Shown: positions 1 through 9,947, numbered from the stretch's first letter. The stretch: DNA of 64,000 bases from Flavobacterium sufflavum (GCF_004016525.1 NZ_SACJ01000015.1:1-64000); one strand, 5' to 3'. The notes: generated by a model not told the origin, from the letters alone. Numbers and translations: made by a program.

Positions 1-69
1 CAAACTTTTTTAAACCTTTTTTTTAAAGAAATAAATCTCTAATTCCGATTTAATGTTTGTCAGTATTTT

Positions 70-126
70 AAAGAACGTATGCGTTGTTGCGGGTGCAAAA
101 GTAGAACCTTTATTCGTTTCTACAAT
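70..126 (-). promoter_or_regulatory. Stable-RNA-type promoter reading off the left edge
   Basis: On the minus strand TACTTTTG (96-103) is a perfect TAnnTTTG -7 box, with TTG about 20 nt upstream (124-126). The start of the transcript carries ACGTTCTTT (70-78), which resembles a boxA antitermination element. The same arrangement, with identical 17-nt spacing between ACGTTCTTT and the -7 box, stands upstream of the tRNA cluster at 908-941. I infer the leader of an rRNA or tRNA operon whose genes lie left of the window. Confidence 0.4.
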
Positions 127-352
127 AACTTTTCGAAACTATTTTGAAAGTATTTTTCAACACTCTGAAAACGTGGTTTTTATTTTTTAGCTTTTTTAGC
201 GTTTGTAAGATTTTAAACAAACCAATACTGTTTTTAAACACAAACCTGTCTGCCGACAGGCAGAGAACACTAAGGAGACACAAAGCCCACAAAGGTTTTT
301 CTAACAAACTATACTATTACATATATAGGACATATCACTATTTCAAGCACAA

Positions 353-432
353 CCCCTAGCCCCGATAGTAGTGAAAATCCTTTTGCGCCAACGTTCGATA
401 CAAAAGATTGAAACGGATAACGGGAAATAGCT
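353..432. repeat. Intergenic palindromic repeat remnant
   Basis: The ends CCCG (361-364) and CGGG (421-424) pair, and ATCCTTTTG pairs with CAAAAGAT on the other arm, giving an imperfect long hairpin. The wording resembles an intergenic repeat I associate with Flavobacterium genomes, but no second full copy lies in this window. Confidence 0.4.
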
Positions 433-446
433 TCAAAAAATCACTC

Positions 447-466
447 TTATATATATATATATATAT
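447..466. repeat. TA dinucleotide microsatellite
   Basis: About nine uninterrupted TA units. No gene or promoter box is close enough to suggest phase variation. Confidence 0.8.
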
Positions 467-488
467 GCATAAAATCAACTCATTCAAA

Positions 489-522
489 AACATAAAAAAA
501 CCCATCTCGTTTGGAACGAGAT
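489..522 (-). terminator. Rho-independent terminator (second, tandem)
   Basis: Minus strand: 8-bp stem ATCTCGTT/AACGAGAT with a 3-nt loop, followed by GGG and a T tract (A run at 494-500 on the plus strand). It lies downstream of the tRNA-cluster terminator and may act as a back-up; I see no gene between the two. Confidence 0.6.
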
Positions 523-593
523 AGACTCAATAGATTAAAACAAATTCTGTTTCCTAAATTATCTAGTAAAAAACACGAAAAGCTATAAAACGC

Positions 594-620
594 AAAAAAC
601 CCACTGAAAACAGTGGGTTT
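594..620 (-). terminator. Terminator of the tRNA cluster
   Basis: Stem CCCACTG (600-606) / CAGTGGG (611-617) with loop AAAA, flanked by A and T tracts. On the minus strand the hairpin is followed by a T run, seven bases after the 3' end of tRNA-Arg. Confidence 0.8.
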
Positions 621-626
621 CTTAAG

Positions 627-700
<74 letters not shown>

Positions 701-729
701 ATTTTTTTTAACTTAACGATAAAGTCTTG

Positions 730-804
730 TCGGGGTGGCAGGATTCGAACCTGCGGCCTCCTGCTCCCAAAGCAGGCGCGATAACCGGGCTACGCTACAC
801 CCCG
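730..804 (-). tRNA. tRNA-Pro (anticodon TGG)
   Basis: Acceptor CGGGGTG/CACCCCG on the minus strand, anticodon loop containing TGG within CCTGC...GCAGG, T arm GCAGGTTCGAATCCTGC, discriminator A. It lies between tRNA-Ser and tRNA-Arg with 13- and 29-base gaps, consistent with one processed transcript. Confidence 0.95.
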
Positions 805-817
805 AGGCAAAATTAAG

Positions 818-901
818 CGGAGAGACAGGGACTCGAACCCTGGCGACGATTACTCGTCGACAGATTAGCAATCTGCTCCATTACCGCTCTGGCACCTCTC
901 C
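818..901 (-). tRNA. tRNA-Ser (anticodon GCT)
   Basis: A class II tRNA with a long variable arm (GTCGACGAGTAATCGTCGCC region). Anticodon loop TTGCTAA gives GCT; acceptor GGAGAGG/TCTCTCC; discriminator G, as usual for serine. It is first in the leftward cluster, about 30 bases downstream of the -7 box. Confidence 0.95.
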
Positions 902-907
902 AAGCTC

Positions 908-964
908 AAAGAACGTGTCTTGTTTTGCGGTTGCAAATGTAACACATCATCTCGTTTCTCACAA
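908..964 (-). promoter_or_regulatory. Promoter of the tRNA cluster
   Basis: On the minus strand TACATTTG (934-941) is a perfect TAnnTTTG -7 box, and TTGT (961-964) lies 19 nt upstream as -33 element. ACGTTCTTT (908-916) follows in the leader, matching the left-edge promoter at 70-126. Confidence 0.65.
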
Positions 965-1107
965 CTATTTTCGCAGTTTTTTTATTATTTTTTTTTATAA
1001 AATCCTAAAAACTCTAACAATCAAATACATAGATTCAAATAAAATTAAAACTAATTTTCAAAAAAGAGAATCAACAAATGAAAATCTAAATTTTATACAA
1101 AAAAGAG

Positions 1108-1115
1108 TAAATTTG
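1108..1115 (+). promoter_or_regulatory. Putative -7 box for the thiolase gene
   Basis: TAAATTTG is a perfect TAnnTTTG match 38 nt before the start codon. No clear TTTG -33 element is seen at the usual spacing. Confidence 0.4.
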
Positions 1116-1153
1116 CTACAAGTATACATTTAAACATTATTTAAATTTAAGTC

Positions 1154-2332
1154 ATGAGTAAAAGAGTCGTTATCGTTTCTGCCGTTAGAACACCTATCGG
1201 AAGTTTTATGGGAGCATTGTCAAATATTTCAGCCCCTAAACTTGGTGCCGCAGCAATAAAAGGCGCTTTAGATAAAATTAATCTAGACCCTGCTCTAATT
1301 GACGAAGTACTTATGGGTAATGTTATCCAGGCCGGTGTTGGACAAGCCCCCGCTCGTCAGGCTGCTATTTATGCCGGATTAAACACTACTGTTCCCTGTA
1401 CTACCATAAATAAAGTTTGTGCTTCAGGAATGAAATCGGTCATGATGGCCGCTCAGGCTATTCAAGCTGGTGATGCTGAAATTATTGTGGCTGGTGGGAT
1501 GGAAAACATGAGTTTAATTCCACATTATACCCATTTAAGAAACGGAACCAAATTTGGCCCAACCACTCTTATCGACGGAATGCAAAAAGACGGACTAATG
1601 GATGCCTACGACAATCAGGCGATGGGTGTTTACGCAGACCTATGTGCTACAGAATATAAAATTAGCAGAGAAGAACAGGATAATTATGCTATCGAATCTT
1701 ACAAACGTTCGGCTGAAGCCTGGGAATCTGGGAAATTTAATAATGAAGTAGTTCCTGTTACAGTTCCTCAACGCAAAGGAGACACTATAATCGTTTCTAA
1801 AGACGAAGAATTCACTAATGTCAAATTAGATAAAATCCCTACTTTAAACCCTGTTTTTTCAAAAGATGGTACCATAACCGCAGCCAATGCTTCCACAATA
1901 AATGATGGAGCCGCCGCTTTAATATTAATGAGTGAAGAAAAAGCAGCCGAATTAAAACTAAAACCCCTAGCTTATATTAAAAGCTATGCCGATGCTGCAC
2001 AAGAACCAAAATGGTTTACCACAAGTCCTGCTAAAGCCCTACCTAAAGCCTTGGAGAAAGCAGGAATCACAATCAACGATGTTGATTTTTTCGAATTCAA
2101 TGAAGCCTTTTCAGTTGTTAGTTTGGCCAACATCAAAATTCTTGGTCTAGACAGCAAAAAAGTTAACGTCAACGGAGGAGCTGTTGCCCTAGGTCACCCT
2201 TTAGGCTGTTCTGGTGCCCGAATCATTGTAAGCTTACTAAATGTTTTGGAACAGAATAATGCAAAGATTGGAGCTGCTGCAATATGCAACGGAGGTGGCG
2301 GTGCTTCAGCAATTGTTATTGAAAGAATCTAA
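1154..2332 (+). CDS. Acetyl-CoA C-acetyltransferase (thiolase)
   Basis: Cytosolic thiolase that condenses or cleaves acetyl-CoA/acetoacetyl-CoA. At 392 residues it has normal length. The nucleophile is Cys89 in KVCASGMKS; GGMENMS follows; the C-terminal half carries NEAF, GHPLGCSGAR and the closing NGGGGAS motif with the second catalytic cysteine. The family includes degradative and biosynthetic members that sequence alone does not separate. The start is the first ATG after an A+T-rich leader with a TAnnTTTG box. An NlpC/P60 gene follows after 13 bases and probably shares the transcript. Confidence 0.9.
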   Translation: MSKRVVIVSAVRTPIGSFMGALSNISAPKLGAAAIKGALDKINLDPALIDEVLMGNVIQAGVGQAPARQAAIYAGLNTTVPCTTINKVCASGMKSVMMAAQAIQAGDAEIIVAGGMENMSLIPHYTHLRNGTKFGPTTLIDGMQKDGLMDAYDNQAMGVYADLCATEYKISREEQDNYAIESYKRSAEAWESGKFNNEVVPVTVPQRKGDTIIVSKDEEFTNVKLDKIPTLNPVFSKDGTITAANASTINDGAAALILMSEEKAAELKLKPLAYIKSYADAAQEPKWFTTSPAKALPKALEKAGITINDVDFFEFNEAFSVVSLANIKILGLDSKKVNVNGGAVALGHPLGCSGARIIVSLLNVLEQNNAKIGAAAICNGGGGASAIVIERI

Positions 2333-2345
2333 AAAAATATAATTA

Positions 2346-3107
2346 ATGTTTGGAATCTGTAATTTAGCTATTATCCCACTTCGATTTGAGCCAAGTGACA
2401 AAAGTGAAATTGTTTCTCAAGTCTTATTTGGCGAACATTTTAAAATATTAGAAAAACACAAACAATGGTCCCGTATTAAATTACAATATGATGGCTATGA
2501 AGGCTGGGTAGATTCTAAACAATATCAAGAGATCTCCGAATCTAATTACGAACAATTATCCAAAGAAACCCTGATATTAAATTCGGATTTAATCGAATAC
2601 ATTACAGGACCTTCAAATACATTAATTCCTATTCCCTTGGGAGCCTCATTATCATTTTTGAACAATAATGAAATCAATACTCAGAATTATGAGTTTGAAG
2701 GCACAAAGGTAAACGGCATTAAAGACAAAAAAAACATAATCAGCACCTCTTACCTATACTTAAATGCCCCTTATTTATGGGGAGGAAAAACACCTTTTGG
2801 AATTGACTGTTCCGGTTTTACGCAAATGGTTTACAAATTGAATGGCTACAAACTTTTAAGAGATGCTTCGCAACAAGCTACACAGGGAGAAGCTTTGAGT
2901 TTTATTGAAGAAAGCGAGCCCGGTGATTTGGCTTTTTTTGATAACGAAGAAGGCAACATCATCCATGTAGGCATTATCATGGAAAACAATTACATCATTC
3001 ACGCCAGTGGCAAAGTTAGAATCGATCGCATTGATCATTTGGGTATTTTTAATGCCGAAACCAATAAACACACCCACAAACTCAGAGTCATAAAAAAAAT
3101 CATCTAA
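2346..3107 (+). CDS. NlpC/P60 family peptidoglycan hydrolase with N-terminal SH3-like domain
   Basis: A 253-residue protein. Residues 1-60 look like a bacterial SH3-type module (PLRFEPSDKSE ... WSRIKL ... EGWVD). The C-terminal half is an NlpC/P60 cysteine peptidase: Cys155 in FGIDCSGF, His207 in IHVGI and His219 in IIHASG form the expected catalytic set. Such enzymes cut D-glutamyl-meso-DAP stem-peptide bonds. No classical signal peptide is visible, so secretion is uncertain. It lies just after the thiolase gene and ends at a strong terminator. Confidence 0.85.
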   Translation: MFGICNLAIIPLRFEPSDKSEIVSQVLFGEHFKILEKHKQWSRIKLQYDGYEGWVDSKQYQEISESNYEQLSKETLILNSDLIEYITGPSNTLIPIPLGASLSFLNNNEINTQNYEFEGTKVNGIKDKKNIISTSYLYLNAPYLWGGKTPFGIDCSGFTQMVYKLNGYKLLRDASQQATQGEALSFIEESEPGDLAFFDNEEGNIIHVGIIMENNYIIHASGKVRIDRIDHLGIFNAETNKHTHKLRVIKKII

Positions 3108-3143
3108 AAAAAACCTCTTTAAATATTTAAAGAGGTTTTTTTT
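3105..3143. terminator. Bidirectional terminator between convergent genes
   Basis: A perfect palindrome, ACCTCTTTAAAT (3113-3124) against ATTTAAAGAGGT (3125-3136), with an A run before and a T run after it. It serves the NlpC/P60 gene on the plus strand and the TPR gene on the minus strand. Confidence 0.85.
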
Positions 3144-3159
3144 AGCACTTATCTCAAGC

Positions 3160-4434
3160 TTATTTTTTCATTTTAGCTTTCAAAGCATTTTTCTCAGCAG
3201 TCATTTCTAATGCACCATAAACTCCTGAAAGCGTTTTAGCCACATCCATATTCTCCGGATCCAACTCATAAGCTTTTTGCAAATAAGGCAAAGTACTTCT
3301 AAACAAATCTTCTCTTTTCTTTTTCAATACTTCATAACGTTTTGTATCCTTATCAGAAGTACCTAATTTATTCATTTCTTCAATCAGCACTTTCTCATTT
3401 TGTAATTTTAAAACAGCTAAATTGATATAAGCATTTATATAATCAGGTTTGATTTCAACCGCTCTTTTATAATATTTCTCAGCCTCTGCATTATCATTTG
3501 CATTAGCAGAAATAACACCTAAATTATAAACCAATCCTGCATCATTAGGATTTTTTGCCAACACTTCGGTAATAATCTGTTTGTATTTATCGAAATCTTT
3601 AGTTTGCAAATACAAATTAGCCTCTGTTAACATCAATGAAGAATCATCAGGATTAGCTGTTCTGGCATCAGCAACCGCTTTTTTAGCTTCAGCAATTTGT
3701 CCTTTATCCACTAAAATAAGAGCCATGTTTTTGTAAATCTCTCCTCTTTTAGAAGGAATCTCTTCAGTTCTTGGCTTTTCATGAGTTCCTAATTTTACTG
3801 ATCTGTCTCTTTCAGCAGCAGAAGCAAATCCAACCTCCTGACCATTTACCTTACTTGTAGCTAAATATTCTGTCCCTTTTCCTGAATAATTCAAACGTTT
3901 CAATTCATTATACAACTCCAGTGCTTTGTCATAATCTTTAGCACTTACATAAGTTGAAGCTGCATAATATAAATTGATTGTATCTTTTTTATCCAATTGA
4001 TAAGCTTCATATAATTTTTTAGCTCCATCTAAATTATTATTGGCTTTAGTAGCCTCAACTCCACTATTGATCAATAAGTTTTTAATCATAGTAATCGAAG
4101 TCGCCGCTTGCGCAGAATACTTTAATTTTCCTGATTCTTTTTCGGCAGCAATCAGGCTTTTATATGCATCTGCTGCCAAAGTCATATTAGCATCCTTATC
4201 GATTTTTTTATTAACTAAATCCATGTGAGCATTTCCTTTTAAAAAGAAATACTGTGCTTTTTCTTCAGCCGAAGCATTAGTTATTACCGACTCAGCTCCT
4301 TTTAAAATTGTCAACACTTCGGCCATATCGCCCTTTTTCACTGCTTTCTCAGCAGCTTTCAATTCATCTTTCTGAGCAAAAGTAGCTACCGACAACACTA
4401 AAGCCGATGCCAACATTACATATTTACCTTTCAT
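3160..4434 (-). CDS. Secreted tetratricopeptide-repeat protein
   Basis: A 424-residue protein with an N-terminal signal peptide (hydrophobic core to about residue 20, cleavage near FAQ-KDE). The body is TPR helices; the clearest repeats lie around residues 240-350 (for example NPDDSSLMLTEANLYLQTKD and NPNDAGLVYNLGVISANAND). TPR arrays are protein-protein scaffolds; no enzymatic motif is visible. It follows gyrA by 40 bases on the same strand, so co-transcription is likely. I know no defined function for it. Confidence 0.8.
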   Translation of the reverse strand: MKGKYVMLASALVLSVATFAQKDELKAAEKAVKKGDMAEVLTILKGAESVITNASAEEKAQYFFLKGNAHMDLVNKKIDKDANMTLAADAYKSLIAAEKESGKLKYSAQAATSITMIKNLLINSGVEATKANNNLDGAKKLYEAYQLDKKDTINLYYAASTYVSAKDYDKALELYNELKRLNYSGKGTEYLATSKVNGQEVGFASAAERDRSVKLGTHEKPRTEEIPSKRGEIYKNMALILVDKGQIAEAKKAVADARTANPDDSSLMLTEANLYLQTKDFDKYKQIITEVLAKNPNDAGLVYNLGVISANANDNAEAEKYYKRAVEIKPDYINAYINLAVLKLQNEKVLIEEMNKLGTSDKDTKRYEVLKKKREDLFRSTLPYLQKAYELDPENMDVAKTLSGVYGALEMTAEKNALKAKMKK

Positions 4435-4474
4435 AAAATTTATTTTTTAATTTTTAATACTTTTTAATCACAAT

Positions 4475-7117
4475 TTAAGCCTCATCATCGTCTTCAGAAT
4501 CATCCTCTTCTTCGTCAAGAGTTTCTTCTTCATCGTCTTCATCATCTTCTACAGCTCCATCATCTTCAAGAACTTCCAAAACAGGTTTCACTCTTTCGAT
4601 GGTCGCATCCTCAATAACATTTCCATCTTCATCAACTACTACCTGTTCTTCATCGTCTTTCATTACTTTGGCAACAGCTGCAATAGAATCATTTCCTTTC
4701 AGGTTAATCAGCTTAACACCTTGGGTTGCACGTCCCATTACACGTAAATCTTCAATAGCCATTCTAATGGTTAATCCTGATTTATTGATAATCATTAAAT
4801 CATCGGCATCAGTAACAGCGCTTATCGAAATTAATTTTCCTGTTTTTTCTGTGATATTAAGTGTCTTAACTCCTTTTCCTCCACGATTGGTAATTCTATA
4901 AACATCTTCTCCATCTTCATCAACTAACTTAGTACGTTTTCCATATCCATTTTCAGTTACAACTAAAATTTGCGAATCGCTAATATCGTTCTTATCAACA
5001 GTAACCATACCAATTACTTCATCAGTATCATCTTTTAAAGTAATTCCACGTACTCCGGAAGCTGTTCTTCCCATCGGACGGGTTTTAGTTTCTTCAAAAC
5101 GAACTAACTTACCAGACTTAACCGCCAGGATAATTTGGCTTTCACCATTAGTCAACTCAGCACCTAATAATTCATCACCTTCTTTAATTGTAATTGCAGC
5201 AACACCATTCACTCTAGGTTTAGAATATTTCTCTAAAGATGTTTTCTTAACCTGACCTTGCTTAGTTACCATAACTAAGTTATGCTTTTTAATATAGTCC
5301 TGATCTTTTAAATCCTGAGTACAGATGAAAGCTTTCACTTTATCATCATTCTCAATATTGATAAGATTCTGAATCGCTCTACCTTTAGCCGTTTTACTTC
5401 CTTCTGGGATTTCATAAACACGCATCCAGAAACATTTTCCTTTTTGCGTAAAGAACATCATATATTGATGATTTGTTGCCACAAACATGTGCTCTAAGAA
5501 ATCCTGATCTCTTGTTCCTGCACTTTTTTGTCCTACCCCTCCTCTATTTTGAGTTTTATATTCTGTAAGATTGGTACGTTTGATATAGCCCGCATGCGAA
5601 ATAGTGATTACCACATTCTCATCGGCAATTAAATCCTCGATACTTACATCACCTCCTGAATATTCAATTTGAGAACGACGAGCATCACCATACTTATCAC
5701 GTATTTCAACTAATTCTTCTTTAATCAACTCGATTCGCAAATTAACATCTTCTAATAAAGCTTTCAAATGCTCAATTAACTTCATTAATTCATCAAACTC
5801 TGCTCTTAATTTATCCTGCTCCAGACCTGTCAATTGACGCAAACGCATTTCAACAATAGCTCTCGCCTGAATATCCGACAAATTAAATCTTTCAATTAAT
5901 TTCTCACGGGCTTCTTCGGTATTTTTAGAACCACGGATTAAAGCAATTACTTCATCAATATTATCCGAAGCAATAATTAAACCTTCTAAAATATGTGCTC
6001 TTTCCTCTGCTTTACGCAATTCAAATCGAGTTCTACGGATAACCACATCATGACGGTGATCTACAAAATAATGAATCAAATCTTTCAAATTCAACATTTG
6101 CGGACGACCATTAACCAAGGCAATATTGTTTACACTGAAAGAAGATTGCAGTTGGGTATACTTATATAAGGTATTCAACACCACATTTGGCGTAGCATCG
6201 CGTTTCAAAATATAAACGATACGCATACCATTTCTATCCGATTCGTCACGGATATTAACGATACCTTCTATCTTTTTCTCGTTAACTAAATCAGCAGTAC
6301 GCTTAATCATATCTGCCTTATTCACCTGGTATGGAATTTCGCTAACTACGATACATTCCCTACCATCAACTTCTTCAAAACCAACTTTGGCACGCATTAC
6401 GACACGTCCTCTACCTGTTTTGAAAGCTTCACGCACCCCCTCATAACCATATATCACACCTCCGGTAGGAAAATCAGGAGCTTTGATATACGTCATTAAT
6501 TCATCAACTTCTATATCATTATTGTCTATATAAGCCAGCGTACCATTAATTACCTCTGTTAAGTTATGTGGTGGCATATTAGTAGCCATACCTACCGCAA
6601 TTCCTGTTGCTCCGTTAACTAATAAAGTAGGAACACGTGTTGGCATTACTTTTGGTTCATATAAAGTATCGTCAAAGTTCAATTGGAAATCAACTGTTTC
6701 TTTTTCGATATCTGCCATTATTTCTTCTGAGATTTTGCGCATTCTGGCCTCAGTATAACGCATCGCTGCCGGACTATCCCCATCTACAGAACCAAAGTTA
6801 CCCTGACCGTCAACTAATAAATAACGCATGCTCCATTCCTGAGCCATACGAACCATGGCATCATAAACAGATGTATCTCCGTGTGGGTGATACTTTCCTA
6901 AAACTTCACCGACAATTCTCGCCGATTTTTTGTGAGCAGATCTTGAAGTTACTCCTAAATCATACATTCCATAAAGTACTCTTCGATGTACAGGTTTCAA
7001 ACCATCTCTAACATCCGGAAGCGCTCTTGATACAATAACCGACATTGAATAGTCAATGTAAGCTGATTTCATTTCATCTTCAATGTTAATAGGAATTAAC
7101 TTTTCTCCTTCTGACAT
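4475..7117 (-). CDS. gyrA: DNA gyrase subunit A
   Basis: The cleavage-religation subunit of DNA gyrase, which introduces negative supercoils together with GyrB (not in this window). The 880-residue protein has the N-terminal breakage-reunion domain with catalytic Tyr121 ([10 protein letters not shown]) and the quinolone-determining region [10 protein letters not shown]. Position 82 is Thr and 86 is Asp; Thr82 is, to my knowledge, the wild-type state in Flavobacterium and not a resistance mutation. C-terminal beta-pinwheel repeats follow. The last ~35 residues are almost all Asp/Glu, an acidic tail of the kind that modulates gyrase activity in other bacteria. Confidence 0.97.
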   Translation of the reverse strand: MSEGEKLIPINIEDEMKSAYIDYSMSVIVSRALPDVRDGLKPVHRRVLYGMYDLGVTSRSAHKKSARIVGEVLGKYHPHGDTSVYDAMVRMAQEWSMRYLLVDGQGNFGSVDGDSPAAMRYTEARMRKISEEIMADIEKETVDFQLNFDDTLYEPKVMPTRVPTLLVNGATGIAVGMATNMPPHNLTEVINGTLAYIDNNDIEVDELMTYIKAPDFPTGGVIYGYEGVREAFKTGRGRVVMRAKVGFEEVDGRECIVVSEIPYQVNKADMIKRTADLVNEKKIEGIVNIRDESDRNGMRIVYILKRDATPNVVLNTLYKYTQLQSSFSVNNIALVNGRPQMLNLKDLIHYFVDHRHDVVIRRTRFELRKAEERAHILEGLIIASDNIDEVIALIRGSKNTEEAREKLIERFNLSDIQARAIVEMRLRQLTGLEQDKLRAEFDELMKLIEHLKALLEDVNLRIELIKEELVEIRDKYGDARRSQIEYSGGDVSIEDLIADENVVITISHAGYIKRTNLTEYKTQNRGGVGQKSAGTRDQDFLEHMFVATNHQYMMFFTQKGKCFWMRVYEIPEGSKTAKGRAIQNLINIENDDKVKAFICTQDLKDQDYIKKHNLVMVTKQGQVKKTSLEKYSKPRVNGVAAITIKEGDELLGAELTNGESQIILAVKSGKLVRFEETKTRPMGRTASGVRGITLKDDTDEVIGMVTVDKNDISDSQILVVTENGYGKRTKLVDEDGEDVYRITNRGGKGVKTLNITEKTGKLISISAVTDADDLMIINKSGLTIRMAIEDLRVMGRATQGVKLINLKGNDSIAAVAKVMKDDEEQVVVDEDGNVIEDATIERVKPVLEVLEDDGAVEDDEDDEEETLDEEEDDSEDDDEA

Positions 7118-7157
7118 AAGTTGTTATATTAAATAATTATATTCATTTCAAAACGTG

Positions 7158-7165
7158 CCAATATA
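7158..7165 (-). promoter_or_regulatory. Possible -7 box for gyrA
   Basis: On the minus strand TATATTGG matches TAnnTTTG at seven of eight positions, 40 bases upstream of the gyrA start. No convincing -33 element. Confidence 0.25.
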
Positions 7166-7320
7166 CGGATTTCTGAAATTTTTAAAAGCTTTTCAATACA
7201 CTTATTTCAATGATTTATTAACAACTTAACAGTTGCTTTTGTTTAATAATTTAAAGCCAAATCCAAGCTTTTCTGCCTTTTTTTTTGTCTATTAGCTGAC
7301 ATAAGTACTTAGGTACGGTT

Positions 7321-7352
7321 TTTGTTTTTCAATTAGTAATTCACTAAATTTA
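7321..7352 (+). promoter_or_regulatory. Putative promoter for clpC
   Basis: TTTG (7321-7324) and TAAATTTA (7345-7352, seven of eight positions of TAnnTTTG) are separated by 20 nt. The start codon follows 21 bases after the -7 box. Confidence 0.45.
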
Positions 7353-7373
7353 CACATACTAGAAATAAATATT

Positions 7374-9923
7374 ATGGATGATAATTTTTCACCAAGAGTA
7401 AAAGATGTTATTACCTACAGTAAAGAAGAGGCTTTACGACTAGGTCATGACTTCATTGGGACTGAACACTTAATGCTTGGTATCCTTAGAGATGGTAATG
7501 GTAAAGCAATACAGATATTAAACAGTTTATCTATAGACCTCGATCATTTACGCAGAAAGGTAGAAATCCTAAGCCCTGCAATCCCTGGAATTGATAGTAA
7601 TTTAGAAAAGAAAAACCTGCATCTGACTCGTCAGGCGGAGCGTGCGCTGAAAACTACGTTCCTGGAAGCCAAAGTTTTTCAGAGTCCCTCAGTTAGTACA
7701 GCTCATTTATTACTATGCATATTAAGAAACGAAAACGATCCTACAACCAAGCTACTCAATAAACTAAAAATAGATTATGATGTAGCCAAAGAACAATATT
7801 TAAATATGACACCAAGCGAAGAAGAATTCTTAGAAAACTTACCAAGAGCTACAGACTCTTACAATGACGATTTAGGACAAGATGACAGTTTAAAAGAAGG
7901 TAACTTCAACAATCCTGCAAATAAGTCTAACAAGAAATCTAAAACCCCTGTTTTGGACAACTTCGGTAGAGACTTAACCGAAATGGCAGAAGAAGGAAAA
8001 CTGGATCCTGTTGTAGGACGCGAAAAAGAAATAGAACGTGTTTGTCAAATTCTAAGTCGTCGCAAAAAAAACAACCCATTGTTAATTGGTGAACCGGGAG
8101 TTGGAAAATCAGCTATTGCCGAAGGTTTAGCATTGCGTATTATCCAAAAGAAAGTATCCCGTATTCTTTTCAATAAACGTGTTGTTACCTTAGATTTAGC
8201 AAGCTTAGTTGCCGGTACTAAATACCGCGGACAGTTTGAAGAACGCATGAAAGCCGTGATGAACGAATTAGAAAAAAATGACGACATCATCCTTTTCATT
8301 GACGAAATTCACACTATCGTAGGAGCTGGTGGCGCTACTGGATCATTAGATGCTTCCAATATGTTTAAACCTGCTTTAGCCAGAGGTGAAATCCAATGTA
8401 TTGGTGCAACAACATTAGATGAGTACAGACAGTATATCGAAAAAGATGGTGCTTTAGAAAGACGTTTTCAAAAAATTATTGTAGAACCTACTACTGTAGA
8501 AGAAACAATTACCATTTTGAACAATGTTAAAAACAAATACGAAGATCACCACAATGTTACTTACACTCCAGAAGCTATTGAAGCCTGTGTGAAATTAACA
8601 AACAGATATATGTCGGAACGTTTTTTACCGGACAAAGCTATCGATGCTATGGACGAAGCTGGTTCTCGCGTACACATTACTAACATTGAAGTTCCTAAAA
8701 AAATACTTGATTTAGAACGTCAATTAGAAGAAATTAGAGAATTAAAAAATGCTGTCGTTAAAAAACAGAAATACGAAGAAGCTGCTAAACTTCGCGATGA
8801 TGAAAAACGTATCGAGAAAGATTTAGCAATCGCTCAGGAACAATGGGAAGAAGATGCTAAAAGCAACCGAATTCAGGTAACTGAAGACAATGTTGCTGAT
8901 GTGGTTTCTATGATGACCGGAATTCCGGTAAATCGTATTGCACAAACAGAAAGCAATAAATTAGCTAAATTACCAGACCTTATCGAAAGTAAAGTTATTG
9001 GTCAAAAAGAAGCTGTGATTAAAATTGCCCGTTCAATCCAAAGAAACCGTGCCGGATTAAAAGATCCTAATCGTCCTATTGGTTCTTTCATTTTCTTAGG
9101 ACAAACAGGAGTTGGAAAAACACAATTAGCCAAAGTTTTAGCTAAAGAATTATTCGATTCTGAAGATGCTCTGGTACGAATTGACATGAGCGAATACATG
9201 GAAAAATTTGCCATTTCCCGTTTAATTGGTGCGCCTCCAGGATACGTAGGTTACGAAGAAGGTGGACAATTAACCGAGAAAGTACGCAGAAAACCGTATG
9301 CTGTTGTTCTTTTAGACGAAATTGAAAAAGCACATCCGGACGTATTCAACATGTTATTACAAGTACTTGATGACGGTTATTTAACAGATAGTTTAGGTCG
9401 AAAAATTGATTTCAAAAACACTATTATTATCATGACTTCTAACGTAGGAGCAAGACAATTAAAAGATTTTGGTCAGGGAGTAGGTTTTGGAACTGCTGCC
9501 AAAGTAGCACAGGCTGATGACAATTCGAAAAGCATTATTGAAAACGCTTTGAAGAAAACATTTGCTCCTGAATTCTTAAACAGAATTGACGATGTAATTG
9601 TGTTTAACGCTTTAGAAAAAACCGATATTGATTTAATTATCGAAATCGAATTGAAAAAATTATATGCAAGAATAGCTGAATTAGGATACAATTTAAATCT
9701 TTCTGATAAAGCCAAAGCGTTTATTGCTGAAAAAGGTTTTGATAAACAATTTGGAGCAAGACCTTTAAAAAGAGCGATTCAAAAATATGTTGAAGACACA
9801 CTTGCCGAAGAAATTATTACTTCAAAAATTACAGCTGGCGACGAAATCTTCATGGATATCGAAGATGGTTCTCAAGAACTAACTGTAAAAATTCACAAAA
9901 CAGGAGAGGCTACCAATTTATAA
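7374..9923 (+). CDS. clpC: ATP-dependent Clp protease ATP-binding subunit ClpC
   Basis: AAA+ unfoldase of 849 residues that feeds substrates to ClpP. Two Clp-N repeats occupy about residues 5-145. The first AAA module has Walker A GEPGVGKS (239-246) and Walker B ILFIDEIHT. A UVR-like middle segment (VVKKQKYEEAAKLRDDEK) separates it from the second module, Walker A GQTGVGKT (576-583) and Walker B VVLLDEIEKAH. The short middle region points to ClpC/ClpA type, not ClpB. It is divergent from gyrA and ends at its own terminator, so it is probably monocistronic. No McsA/McsB partners are nearby. Confidence 0.95.
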   Translation: MDDNFSPRVKDVITYSKEEALRLGHDFIGTEHLMLGILRDGNGKAIQILNSLSIDLDHLRRKVEILSPAIPGIDSNLEKKNLHLTRQAERALKTTFLEAKVFQSPSVSTAHLLLCILRNENDPTTKLLNKLKIDYDVAKEQYLNMTPSEEEFLENLPRATDSYNDDLGQDDSLKEGNFNNPANKSNKKSKTPVLDNFGRDLTEMAEEGKLDPVVGREKEIERVCQILSRRKKNNPLLIGEPGVGKSAIAEGLALRIIQKKVSRILFNKRVVTLDLASLVAGTKYRGQFEERMKAVMNELEKNDDIILFIDEIHTIVGAGGATGSLDASNMFKPALARGEIQCIGATTLDEYRQYIEKDGALERRFQKIIVEPTTVEETITILNNVKNKYEDHHNVTYTPEAIEACVKLTNRYMSERFLPDKAIDAMDEAGSRVHITNIEVPKKILDLERQLEEIRELKNAVVKKQKYEEAAKLRDDEKRIEKDLAIAQEQWEEDAKSNRIQVTEDNVADVVSMMTGIPVNRIAQTESNKLAKLPDLIESKVIGQKEAVIKIARSIQRNRAGLKDPNRPIGSFIFLGQTGVGKTQLAKVLAKELFDSEDALVRIDMSEYMEKFAISRLIGAPPGYVGYEEGGQLTEKVRRKPYAVVLLDEIEKAHPDVFNMLLQVLDDGYLTDSLGRKIDFKNTIIIMTSNVGARQLKDFGQGVGFGTAAKVAQADDNSKSIIENALKKTFAPEFLNRIDDVIVFNALEKTDIDLIIEIELKKLYARIAELGYNLNLSDKAKAFIAEKGFDKQFGARPLKRAIQKYVEDTLAEEIITSKITAGDEIFMDIEDGSQELTVKIHKTGEATNL

Positions 9924-9947
9924 TCCAAGCCCTTCTCAACACCACAT

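Larger units (their letters stand above)
127..596. other. Gene-free stretch with repeat remnants
   Basis: No credible gene is visible. The stretch holds a small hairpin (CCTGTC-TGCC-GACAGG, 245-260), a dispersed-repeat remnant, a TA microsatellite and a terminator-like hairpin. Short open frames on both strands near 110-359 have low-complexity composition and no start context. Confidence 0.6.

Noticed and set aside
144-359. 71-codon frame near the left edge
   Set aside because: Low-complexity Phe/Lys content, overlaps a small palindromic repeat, and has no start context.
735-1133. 132-codon open frame over the tRNA-Pro and tRNA-Ser genes
   Set aside because: It runs antisense through two complete tRNA cloverleaves and the tRNA promoter; its N-terminal wording (AGFEPAASCSQS) is the known false translation of tRNA T arms.
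6946-7117. GyrA Thr82 as quinolone-resistance mutation
   Set aside because: Thr at this position is, to my knowledge, the wild-type residue in Flavobacterium; Asp86 is intact.
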